NCBI GenBank assembly: GCA_038236705.1
Contig: JBBRZN010000006.1
Coordinates: forward strand, 12,678-76,677
Length of the DNA: 64,000 bases
Direction of reading: 5' to 3'
From: AC-32 sp038236705
GTDB lineage: Bacteria > Actinomycetota > Thermoleophilia > Gaiellales > Gaiellaceae
Shown in pieces: positions 24,477 to 31,912 of the stretch. A program made the position numbers and the translations under genes. Within the stretch, counting starts at the first letter, position 1. Each line of letters starts with the position of its first letter. Below the pieces are notes generated by a model that worked only from the letters and a program-made list of their open reading frames with translations, was not told the DNA's origin and did not search any database.

Positions 24477-24773
24477 CTACGCCGCGGACTGCGCGGCGGG
24501 CTCCGGCAGGTGCCGGTCGATCAGCGCGTGTCCGAGCTCCCACTGGACTCGGGCGATCTGGAGGCGGTTTCGCTCGAGCGAAACGGTGCTGGCGCCCCGA
24601 ATGCGCAGCTCCTGGCGCTCGACTACAAGCTCCGCTGCGCGAAGGGTCAGCACCTCCACGGTCGAGCGGCTCCGGCTTCGCCGAAAGCGCGCAGGACCGA
24701 GGTGCCGCAGAGGCATGCCGCGTGCCACGTACGCCCTATCGGACACCGGGCGCAAACGGTAGATCCCCCTCAT
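24477..24773 (-). CDS. Hypothetical 98-residue protein
   Basis: This lies in the 367-bp gap between the MFS pump and the aminopeptidase. From about residue 38 the sequence (STVEVLTLRAAELVVERQELRIRGASTVSLERNRLQIARVQWELGHALIDRHL) has the third-position GC bias and amino-acid balance of real genes in this window. The first 37 residues are Arg-rich and less convincing, so the true start may be the ATG near 24716 or later. No family recognised and no good ribosome-binding site seen. If it is not real, this interval is simply the pepA promoter region. Confidence 0.42.
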   Translation of the reverse strand: MRGIYRLRPVSDRAYVARGMPLRHLGPARFRRSRSRSTVEVLTLRAAELVVERQELRIRGASTVSLERNRLQIARVQWELGHALIDRHLPEPAAQSAA

Positions 24774-24815
24774 GGGGAGGCAGGCTACGTAGACGGTCGG
24801 CTAGCATCGCGCCGC

Positions 24816-26309
24816 ATGCGAGTCGAGGTCAAGGGGGTGTCGCCGGAGCAGGCGGAAGCCGATGTCCTGGCCGTTCCGTTCGCCGGTGAAAACGGCCTGA
24901 CCGGCGCCGCAGCCACGCTCGACTCGAATCTCGACGGGCTCCTCGCGAACCTCACCGCTGACGGCGAGCTGCGCCACGAGCTCGGGCACACGAGCCTCGT
25001 TCACGTCGACGGAAAGCTGAAGGCACGGCGGGTCGCGGCGGTCGGGATCGGCAAGCCCGAGTACGTGAGCGCGGACACGCTGCGCACCGCTGCCGCCGCG
25101 GTCGCGCGCCGGTCCGGCGAGTTCGCCACGAGCATCGCCTGGGTGATCGACGACTCGCTGCCGCTCTCGGCGAACGAGCAGGCGCGGGCGCTCGTCGAGG
25201 GCACGCTGCTCGGCGCCTACGACCCAGCGCGGTGGAAGCACGACGACGAGAACCGCTCGAAGCTCGAGACGCTCGTCCTCTGCGGCGAGGCCGACGGCCT
25301 GGCGGAAGCCGCCGGGCGCGCGCTGCAGATCGCGGAGTGGACGAACCGCGCCCGCGATCTCGTCAACAGCCCCGCGAACGAGGCGACGCCGGAGCACCTC
25401 GCCGCGCGCGCCGCCGAGATCGCCTCCTCGTCCGAGCACCTCGAGGCCGAAGCGCTCGGCCCCGAGGAGATCGGCGAGCAAGGCATGGGCGCGTTCGCCG
25501 CCGTCGCGAAGGCGAGTCACAACCCGCCGCGCCTGATCGTGATGCGCTACGAGCCGCCGAGCCCCACCAAGCCCGAGCTCGTTCTCGGCCTCGTCGGCAA
25601 GGCGATCACCTTCGACACGGGCGGCATCTCGCTCAAGCCGGCACTGCACATGGAGGACATGAAGGGCGACATGGCGGGCGGCGCGGCGGTGATCGAGGCC
25701 ACGGGCGCGATCGCCGACCTCGGCCTGCCGATCCGCGTCCTCACGGTTGCCGCCGCCTGCGAGAACATGCCCGGCGGGCACGCCTACCGGCCGGGCGACA
25801 TCCTCACCGCGGCGAACGGCAAGACGATCGAGGTGACCAACACCGACGCCGAGGGCCGGCTCGTGCTCGCCGATGCACTCTGGTATGCACGCGAGCAGGG
25901 CGCGACCCACGTCCTCGACCTCGCCACGCTGACCGGGGCGATGGAGGTCGCGCTCGGTGACCTCTACGCCGGGATCTTCGGGAACGAGGACGACTGGCGA
26001 GACCAGGTCGTGGCGGCCGGCGAGGCGAGCGGCGACCACGCCTGGCCGTTCCCGATGCACCCGCGCTACCGGCGCTATGTGGACTCGGTCTTCGCCGACC
26101 TGAAGAACTCCTCCGACCTGCGCCAGGCGGGCGCGGTGCTCGCTGCGGAGTTCCTGCAGGAGTTCGCCGGCGAGGGCCCCTGGGCGCACGCTGACATCGC
26201 GGGCCCCGCCTTCTTCGAGCGCTCCCGCGGCGACTACCTCACCCAGCGCGGCGGCACCGGCTACGGCGTCCGGCTGATCGTCGAGCTCGCCACGCGCCTC
26301 TCTTCCTGA
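24816..26309 (+). CDS. pepA: Leucyl aminopeptidase (M17)
   Basis: 497 residues from ATG 24816. Cytoplasmic di-metal aminopeptidase that removes N-terminal residues, with leucine preferred. The N-terminal macro-like domain is followed by the catalytic domain with the metal and active-site segments VGKAITFDTGGISLKPA, MEDMKGDMAGGAAVIEA and the family signature NTDAEGRLVLADAL, then DLATLTGAMEVALGD. Length matches the family. It stands alone on the plus strand, with a large palindrome just downstream separating it from the acyl-CoA dehydrogenase. Confidence 0.96.
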   Translation: MRVEVKGVSPEQAEADVLAVPFAGENGLTGAAATLDSNLDGLLANLTADGELRHELGHTSLVHVDGKLKARRVAAVGIGKPEYVSADTLRTAAAAVARRSGEFATSIAWVIDDSLPLSANEQARALVEGTLLGAYDPARWKHDDENRSKLETLVLCGEADGLAEAAGRALQIAEWTNRARDLVNSPANEATPEHLAARAAEIASSSEHLEAEALGPEEIGEQGMGAFAAVAKASHNPPRLIVMRYEPPSPTKPELVLGLVGKAITFDTGGISLKPALHMEDMKGDMAGGAAVIEATGAIADLGLPIRVLTVAAACENMPGGHAYRPGDILTAANGKTIEVTNTDAEGRLVLADALWYAREQGATHVLDLATLTGAMEVALGDLYAGIFGNEDDWRDQVVAAGEASGDHAWPFPMHPRYRRYVDSVFADLKNSSDLRQAGAVLAAEFLQEFAGEGPWAHADIAGPAFFERSRGDYLTQRGGTGYGVRLIVELATRLSS

Positions 26310-26347
26310 TGCGGGCCCCCTCTTCCGCATCTCGCCCCGCCCGGGGT

Positions 26348-26441
26348 GCTGCAAACCGGCGCCTCGCGGCGTCCTCAGTCGCGCCCGTAGCCTCTGGCTA
26401 CGCACACTCCCTGCGTCCTTGCGACGCTTGGTTTTCGCAGC
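26348..26441. repeat. Imperfect ~94-bp intergenic palindrome
   Basis: The 163-bp gap between pepA and the acyl-CoA dehydrogenase is dominated by an inverted repeat. The core is perfect (CGTAGCC 26386-26392, loop TCT, GGCTACG 26396-26402). The outer ends also pair imperfectly (GCTGCAAACC at 26348-26357 with GGTTTTCGCAGC at 26430-26441), with partial pairing between. It could act as a transcription terminator for pepA or be a REP/MITE-like dispersed element. Confidence 0.6.
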
Positions 26442-26472
26442 CGGACAGGACGACCTACGAACGAGGTGACCG

Positions 26473-27606
26473 GTGAACTTCGACCTCTCGTCCGAGCACG
26501 AGCTCGTCCGCACCACCGTTCGCGAGTTCGCGGAGCAGCGCGTCGCCCCGGTCGCCGAGGAGCTCGACCGCGAGCACCGCTTCCCCTACGAGCTCGTCGC
26601 GGAGCTGGCGGAGCTCGGGCTGATGGGGATGCCCTTCCCGGAGGAGTACGGGGGCGCCGGGGCCGACACGCTCTCCTACGCGATCGCCGTCGAGGAGCTG
26701 ACGCGGATCGACTCCTCGGTGGCGATCACGATGGCCGCGCACACCTCGCTGGGGACGATGCCGATCTTCCTCTACGGCACCGAGGAGCAGAAGCAACAGT
26801 GGCTGCCCGACCTCACCTCCGGCAAGAAGCTCGCCGCGTTCGGGCTGACCGAGCCCGGCGCGGGCTCCGACGCCGCCGCCGCCCGCACGACCGCCGAGCT
26901 GCGCGACGGGCAGTGGGTGATCAACGGCTCGAAGATCTTCATCACCAACGCCGGCACCGACATCACCTCGTTCGTGACGATCACCGCGCGCACCGGCGAG
27001 GACGAGATCTCGAACCTGATCGTCCCGAACGGCACCCAGGGCTACGAGATCTCGCCGCCGATGGAGAAGCTCGGCTGGCGCGCCTCCGATACCCGCGAGC
27101 TCTCCTTCAAGGACGTCGCGGTGCCGGCCGAGAACCTGCTCGGCGAGCGCGGCAAGGGCTTCCGGCAGTTCCTGGAGATCCTCGACGGCGGGCGGATCTC
27201 GGTCGCGGCAATGGGGGTCGGCCTGGCGCAGGGCGCCTACGACCTCGCCGTCGCCTATGCCAAGGAGCGCGAGCAGTTCGGCAAGCCGATCGTGCAGTTC
27301 CAGGCGGTGCAGTTCGCCCTCGCCGACATGGCCGTCGAGATCGAGGCCGGCCGCGCCCTCACCTACAAGGCGGCGTGGCTCAAGGACCAGGGCCGCGAGT
27401 TCGCCAAGGAGGCGGCGATGGCCAAGCTCTACACCGGCGAGCTCTCACACCGCGCCGCGAACGCGTCGCTGCAGATCCACGGCGGCTACGGCTTCATGGA
27501 GGAGTCGCCGATCTCGCGCCTCTACCGCGACCAGAAGATCCTGGAGATCGGCGAGGGCACCAATGAAGTCCAACGCATGGTCATCGCTCGCCACCTCGGC
27601 CTCTGA
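26473..27606 (+). CDS. Acyl-CoA dehydrogenase (short/branched-chain type)
   Basis: 377 residues from GTG 26473 with GAGGTG 9 nt upstream. FAD flavoenzyme that introduces the alpha-beta double bond in acyl-CoA. All family landmarks are present: N-terminal helical domain with FPEEYGGAGAD, the FAD segment FGLTEPGAGSDAAAART, the mid-domain FITNAG, and the C-terminal GGYGFMEE followed by YRDQKILEIGEGTNEVQRMVIAR. The Glu of GEGT is the catalytic base in short-chain, butyryl and isobutyryl-type enzymes; isovaleryl-CoA dehydrogenase has it elsewhere. It fits the acyl-CoA catabolic theme of the region. Substrate not determinable. Confidence 0.93.
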   Translation: MNFDLSSEHELVRTTVREFAEQRVAPVAEELDREHRFPYELVAELAELGLMGMPFPEEYGGAGADTLSYAIAVEELTRIDSSVAITMAAHTSLGTMPIFLYGTEEQKQQWLPDLTSGKKLAAFGLTEPGAGSDAAAARTTAELRDGQWVINGSKIFITNAGTDITSFVTITARTGEDEISNLIVPNGTQGYEISPPMEKLGWRASDTRELSFKDVAVPAENLLGERGKGFRQFLEILDGGRISVAAMGVGLAQGAYDLAVAYAKEREQFGKPIVQFQAVQFALADMAVEIEAGRALTYKAAWLKDQGREFAKEAAMAKLYTGELSHRAANASLQIHGGYGFMEESPISRLYRDQKILEIGEGTNEVQRMVIARHLGL

Positions 27607-28189
27607 CCTTCCGCGCCGGGACGAAGACCACCGGCAGCCCGAGCAGCACGACCGCGCCGATGATCGCCCGGTCGCGCCAGACGGTGCTTCCGCTCGAGAA
27701 TCTCGGCAGCACGATCCCGTGCTCCGCCGCCAGCGCACGCACGGCCTGCGCGGTCGACTCGGCCAGCGCCGTCGGCGTCTTGCCCGGCCGGAGCTTCGCC
27801 AGCACCCGCAGTTCCTGTACAACGGGCTTCTTGCCGCGGTAGACGCCGAAGCCGGCCGGCATCGCCACGAGCAGCCGGTTCGAGTAGGCGAAGGCGAGCT
27901 CGCTGCCGAGGAACTTCCCGTACTCCTGCGGGTGAGCCCAGAGGCTGATGGCGGTGCCGAGGTCGCCGGTGAAGGCGATCACGACGACGCGGATCTTGTA
28001 GCCCCGCTCGTTGGCCGCGGCGACGGTCTTCGTCAGCTCCTCCGAGGCGGACTTCGAGATCGGCGCCTCGAAGGGGATGAAGACCTGCTGGGTGATGAGG
28101 ACGTCGCTGGCGGGGTCGCCGTTGGCCTGAGCGGCGGGCACACCCAGAAGCGCGGCCGCCAGCCCGGCTAGAATGGCGCCCCGTTTCAC
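27581..28189 (-). CDS. Secreted/membrane-anchored protein of unknown function in copper-oxidase cluster
   Basis: 202 residues from GTG 28189 in a GTGA overlap with the upstream CtaG-like gene. It has a clear signal peptide (VKRGAILAGLAAALLGVPAAQA), a soluble extracytoplasmic domain (ISKSASEELTKTVAAANERGYKIRVVVIAFTGDLG...SNRLLVAMPAGFGVYRG) resembling TPM-type phosphatase-like folds, and a C-terminal membrane helix (IIGAVVLLGLPVVFV) followed by a basic tail. Translational coupling to the CtaG genes suggests a part in oxidase assembly. The 3' end overlaps the convergent acyl-CoA dehydrogenase by 26 bp. Confidence 0.78.
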   Translation of the reverse strand: MKRGAILAGLAAALLGVPAAQANGDPASDVLITQQVFIPFEAPISKSASEELTKTVAAANERGYKIRVVVIAFTGDLGTAISLWAHPQEYGKFLGSELAFAYSNRLLVAMPAGFGVYRGKKPVVQELRVLAKLRPGKTPTALAESTAQAVRALAAEHGIVLPRFSSGSTVWRDRAIIGAVVLLGLPVVFVPARKVRGRGGER

Positions 28190-28959
28190 CTGCCCTCGAT
28201 GGCCTGCTGCGATTCCTCCTCCTCGGACAGGAGCCGCAGCAGGAAGTAGGACATCGCGACGAAGAAGACCGCCATCTGCTCGGCGTTCATCAGGATCCCG
28301 CCGAGGTTCTGATCCTTCTGCGGGGACAGGCCCCAGAGGCGGGGCGCCGCCTCGTAGAAGCCGTAGAAGGCACGCGACGAGAAGATCAGCGCCAGCGAGA
28401 GAAAGGCCGAGGCGGCGTAGGCGGCGCCGAGGTAGACCAGCCGCACCGCGGTCGAGAGCCGGTTCGGCTCGTTCGAGAACACCGGCCACCAGAAGACCAA
28501 CCCGGCGAAGATCAATGCCCCGTGCTCGACGTTCAGGAGCAGCGGGTGGCGCAGGGCGTAGTCGTAGAAGGCCGGCAGGTGCACGCCGTACCAGACGGCG
28601 AGCCAGAGGGGCAGCGCCACGCGGGGGCGCGTCAGGAAGGCCAGCGTCCCCCCTCCACGGGCGGCGAGGGCGGCGCGCATCGCCGGCGTCAGGCCGAGCA
28701 CGAGCAGCGGCGGCGCCCAGTCGGCGATCATCACGTTCTGAAGCAGGTGGACGACGAGCAGGTAGTGGACGGCGATCGTCTCGAGGGGCGAGTTGAGCGA
28801 CGTCGCGATCAGCAGGGCCCCGAGCACGAACAGCGCCGTGCGGCCCCGGCTCGGCCGCTCGACGCTCTTCGCGAGGCGCACGTATCCGTAGACCAAAGCG
28901 ACTGCGAGCGCGAGGAAGAGCGGCTCGAAGCTGAAGGAGCTCGCCGACGGTACGTTCAC
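28186..28959 (-). CDS. ctaG: CtaG-like cytochrome c oxidase assembly membrane protein (copy 2)
   Basis: 257 residues from GTG 28959, overlapping the stop of copy 1 as GTGA. Polytopic membrane protein of the caa3_CtaG family with about seven helices. Conserved loop motifs: NSPLETIAVHYLLVVHLLQNVMI, WYGVHLPAFYDYALRHPLLLNVEH and PLWLAVW. These His/Tyr/Asp loops are thought to handle copper for the Cu-B centre of cytochrome oxidase. In this copy the HMLQH motif of its partner reads HLLQN. It is clearly paralogous to the preceding gene. Confidence 0.88.
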   Translation of the reverse strand: MNVPSASSFSFEPLFLALAVALVYGYVRLAKSVERPSRGRTALFVLGALLIATSLNSPLETIAVHYLLVVHLLQNVMIADWAPPLLVLGLTPAMRAALAARGGGTLAFLTRPRVALPLWLAVWYGVHLPAFYDYALRHPLLLNVEHGALIFAGLVFWWPVFSNEPNRLSTAVRLVYLGAAYAASAFLSLALIFSSRAFYGFYEAAPRLWGLSPQKDQNLGGILMNAEQMAVFFVAMSYFLLRLLSEEEESQQAIEGR

Positions 28960-29798
28960 CGCGAGCCGTGCGGGAGCGCCGGCCCGCGGAGTCGGCCGCG
29001 CCGCTCCTTCAGATAGGGCCGGAGCAGGAGCGCCACGCAGATCCCGAGCGCCAGCAGCTGCTCGACCATCATCACCACGCCGGCCAGCCGCTGGTCGGTC
29101 AGCGGCGAGAGCCCGAAGAGGCGGTTGGGCTGCGCGGCGTAGCGCGGGTAGGCGGCGCTCGAGCTGAAGAGCAGTACGTCCACGAGCGGCTGCGCCAGTG
29201 CGAGCATCGCGAGCGCGAAGAAGACGCGCTGGGGCCGGCGCAGGCGTCCGTGGCGCGCCGGGTCGACGAGCTGCGTCCAGGCGAGCGTGCCGGCAACGAC
29301 GAAGCTCAGGTGCTCGAGGTCGTGCACGAGCGGGTGAGCAGCGGCGTAGTCGTAGGCGGTGGGCACGTGCCAGGCGACGAGAGCCACCGCCCAGAGGCCG
29401 AGGCTGACGAGCGGCCGCAGCAGCACCGCGAGGAACGCGCGCAGCGGGCCGAACGAGGCAAGCGGGCGCAGCAGCTCCGGCGGAACCAGGAAGAAGAGGA
29501 GCGGCCCGCGCACGGCGGTCACGAGCAGCGCGGGCGCCGCGTCTCCGATCAGGACGTGCTGGAGCATGTGCGCCGAGAGCAGGTCCTCGTCGCCCGCGTG
29601 GTCGAGCGGCGAGACGAGCGGGACGACCAGCAGCGCGAGGCCCGCCGCGAAGAGCAGCGCGCGCGTCCACGGCGCGTGCTCGGCCCGGCGCCGGCGGAGG
29701 CGCACGAAGGCCCGGACGAAGAGCACGAGCGCCAGGGCCGCTCCGATCAGGACCATCGGCGGCGTCTCCCAGGTCGCGGTCAGGCGAGCGCTCGGCAA
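28956..29798 (-). CDS. ctaG: CtaG-like cytochrome c oxidase assembly membrane protein (copy 1)
   Basis: 280 residues with about seven membrane helices. Family motifs are intact: SPLDHAGDEDLLSAHMLQHVLIGD, AWHVPTAYDYAAAHPLVHDLEHLSF, and the later PLTDQRLAGVVMMVEQ. Proteins of this family assist assembly of aa3/caa3-type cytochrome oxidases in Gram-positive bacteria. It is the first gene of a three-gene minus-strand unit (copy 1, copy 2, secreted protein) with 4-bp overlaps, transcribed divergently from the lipoprotein gene. Confidence 0.9.
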   Translation of the reverse strand: MPSARLTATWETPPMVLIGAALALVLFVRAFVRLRRRRAEHAPWTRALLFAAGLALLVVPLVSPLDHAGDEDLLSAHMLQHVLIGDAAPALLVTAVRGPLLFFLVPPELLRPLASFGPLRAFLAVLLRPLVSLGLWAVALVAWHVPTAYDYAAAHPLVHDLEHLSFVVAGTLAWTQLVDPARHGRLRRPQRVFFALAMLALAQPLVDVLLFSSSAAYPRYAAQPNRLFGLSPLTDQRLAGVVMMVEQLLALGICVALLLRPYLKERRGRLRGPALPHGSR

Positions 29799-29866
29799 GG
29801 CGCGGTCAGGTTAACGGACACATCTCGTTTGACACGGGCTCGTACGCGTCGTGATCCTGCCTGCAG

Positions 29867-30694
29867 ATGGCGCGTTTTCGCCTGGCCCTGCTCGCCTGCT
29901 GCGCGCTGGCCGCGGGCTGCTCCTCGTCGCAGCCGAGCGTGCCGACGACCGCTCCCGCGCGCACCTACGAGCTCGCCGGCTTACGGCCGCTCGAGGTGGC
30001 AAGGCCCGGGGCCGTCCGGCTTTCCTTCACGATTCGGCAGCCCTCCGGCGAGCCGCTGACCGCGTACCGCCGAGGGCCGGGGCCGCACACCGGCGTACAC
30101 GTGATCGTCGTGCGGCGCGATCTCGGCGTGCTGATCCATCGCCATCCGCCGATCGGGCCCGGCGGACGGATCGAGGAGACGATCAGGTTCCCGAGCCCCG
30201 GCCCCTACCGTGTGCTCGTGGACGCCTACCCGGCGAGCACGCGCAACTTCCAGCTGCACCGGGACCTTCGCTTCGCCGGCTCCTACCGGGCGCAGCCACT
30301 GCCGCCGTTCGACCGGGTCGTGACCCAAGAGGGCTACCGCGTCGCGCTTTCGGGCCCGCGGCGCCTGCACGCGATCGAGGCTGCCTTCTTCACGGCAACG
30401 GTGACCGGCCCGCAGGGACGACCGGCGCTGTTCACACCCTGGTTCGGCGCCCTCGCGCACGCGATCTTCTTCCGCGCGGGTTCGCTCGACTACTTCCACA
30501 CCCACGTCTGCGGCGCCACGACGCCCGGCTGCACGAGCGTCCTCGGCGGGGCGAAGGTCGTCGGCCGTCCCACCGCGCCGGGCCACGTGCGCGTCGGCGT
30601 GTTGCTGCCGGTCGCGGGCGACTGGCGGCTCTTCCTGCAGTTCCAGACCGGCGGCCGCGTGGTCACCGCGCCGTTTACCCTGCGGGTGCGATGA
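29867..30694 (+). CDS. Histidine-containing lipoprotein, probable copper-cluster component
   Basis: 275 residues with a lipoprotein signal: hydrophobic run and lipobox LAAGC with the lipidated C18. The extracellular part contains two immunoglobulin-like beta segments with clustered histidines (HTGVHVIVVRRDLGVLIHRHPP near residues 75-95, and DYFHTHVCGATTPGC near residues 208-222), plausible metal ligands. The pattern resembles secreted proteins encoded beside CopC/YcnI genes. The next gene starts in its stop codon (ATGA), so they are coupled. Function inferred from context only. Confidence 0.82.
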   Translation: MARFRLALLACCALAAGCSSSQPSVPTTAPARTYELAGLRPLEVARPGAVRLSFTIRQPSGEPLTAYRRGPGPHTGVHVIVVRRDLGVLIHRHPPIGPGGRIEETIRFPSPGPYRVLVDAYPASTRNFQLHRDLRFAGSYRAQPLPPFDRVVTQEGYRVALSGPRRLHAIEAAFFTATVTGPQGRPALFTPWFGALAHAIFFRAGSLDYFHTHVCGATTPGCTSVLGGAKVVGRPTAPGHVRVGVLLPVAGDWRLFLQFQTGGRVVTAPFTLRVR

Positions 30695-31311
30695 GAGCGC
30701 GCGGCCTCCTCTGGCTCGGTCCCGTCGCGCTGCTCGTGCTCGCGGCGCGCTCGCTCACCTACGCGCTCGCGCCTGCGAGCCCGCTCACGACCCGGTTCGA
30801 AGCTTCGGCCGGCGGACCGCGGCTCGTCGTCGTGACGATCGTGTCGCTGGGGCTTGCGGCCGCGGTCTCCGCCGCTGTCGTCTGGCTTGCCGCGGTCGGG
30901 GTACGCGAGCGCCAGAGGCTCCGGCCCGAGCGCGAGCTGCCCCGCCTCCGCCTCCGCCGCCTGGCGTTGCGGGCGGTCGCGCTCTCGATCGCAGGCTCGC
31001 TCGGGTTCGCGCTGATGGAGTCGTACGTGCACTGGCGAGCCGGGCTCGGGTTCCACGGGCTCTCGTGCCTGCTCGGGCCCGTACACCGGAACGCGCTGCC
31101 GCTGCTGACCGCGTTCGCGCTGCTCGCCGCAGCGCTCGCCGAAGCCGTAGGGCACGTGCACGCCTGGCTGCGCGCGGCCGTGCGCGCATTGCTCCGGGCC
31201 CGCTTCGCGCTGCCCTCGCCGCGGGTCACCTGGCTATCGCTTCAGCACCGACTCTCCCCCGCGCCGCGCCCTCCGCGGGCGCGGCCTCGCGCTCCGCCGT
31301 TGCCGGCCTAG
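30691..31311 (+). CDS. Polytopic membrane protein of unknown function
   Basis: 206 residues from ATG 30691 in an ATGA overlap with the lipoprotein gene. About four hydrophobic segments (WLGPVALLVLAARSLTYAL; LVVVTIVSLGLAAAVSAAVVWLAAVG; ALRAVALSIAGSLGFALME; PLLTAFALLAAALAEAVGHV) with charged Arg-rich loops and a Pro/Arg-rich tail. The conserved-looking ESYVHWRAGLGFHGLSCLLGPVHRNALP contains several His and a Cys that could bind metal. Part of the copper-handling operon by position. Family not recognised. Confidence 0.78.
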   Translation: MRARGLLWLGPVALLVLAARSLTYALAPASPLTTRFEASAGGPRLVVVTIVSLGLAAAVSAAVVWLAAVGVRERQRLRPERELPRLRLRRLALRAVALSIAGSLGFALMESYVHWRAGLGFHGLSCLLGPVHRNALPLLTAFALLAAALAEAVGHVHAWLRAAVRALLRARFALPSPRVTWLSLQHRLSPAPRPPRARPRAPPLPA

Positions 31312-31342
31312 TCCCGGTCAACGACGCAGCGAAAGGAGTCAC

Positions 31343-31912
31343 ATGAGACAGGCAGTTGTCGCCGCGGCCACGGTCGTGGCCGCGCTCGCGGTCGCCGCGG
31401 GGGCCGACGCGCATGCCGGCCTGAGCCCCGCGGTCGCGAAGACGAAGGCCGGCCAGGAGTTCACGCTCACCGTGCCGACAGAGAAGGAAGGCGTCACCAC
31501 AACGGCCGTTGAGCTGACGGCCCCGGACGGGCTCTCGATCTTCTCGTTCGAGGACTCCCCCGGCTGGAAGCGCGAAGAGACGACACAGGGATCGGGCGAG
31601 GCCAAGGTGATCAAGCAGGTGACGTGGTCGGGAGGCCACGTTCCGACCGAGCACCTGGCGGTGTTCCGGTTCGTCGGTAGCCTCGACTCCGCGAAGTCGT
31701 ACGCCGTCCACGTGCGGCAGACGTACTCGAACGGCGAGATCGTGGACTGGACCGGCCCGGAGGGCTCGGACACACCGGCGCCGGTGATCGAAGGCGTCTC
31801 CTCCTTCGGCGGCTCGAGCTCGACGCTCACCATCGTCGCCCTGATCGTCGGCGGGATCGGCGTCCTGCTCGGAATCGTCGGGTTGACGACGAAGGGGCGG
31901 CCGATCGCGTGA
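31343..31912 (+). CDS. YcnI-type copper-binding secreted protein (DUF1775)
   Basis: 189 residues, with GAAAGGAG just upstream. The signal peptide is followed by AHAGLSP. Cleavage before H24 would expose the N-terminal histidine that, in YcnI proteins, forms a copper site with a nearby Glu and Trp. The DUF1775 beta-sandwich runs to about residue 150 (GQEFTLTVPTEKEGVTTTAVELTAPDG; WSGGHVPTEHLAVFRFVG). A C-terminal membrane anchor ends the protein (LTIVALIVGGIGVLLGIVGL). It overlaps the CopC-CopD gene by 4 bp, the usual ycnI-copC/D partnership in copper acquisition. Confidence 0.92.
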   Translation: MRQAVVAAATVVAALAVAAGADAHAGLSPAVAKTKAGQEFTLTVPTEKEGVTTTAVELTAPDGLSIFSFEDSPGWKREETTQGSGEAKVIKQVTWSGGHVPTEHLAVFRFVGSLDSAKSYAVHVRQTYSNGEIVDWTGPEGSDTPAPVIEGVSSFGGSSSTLTIVALIVGGIGVLLGIVGLTTKGRPIA

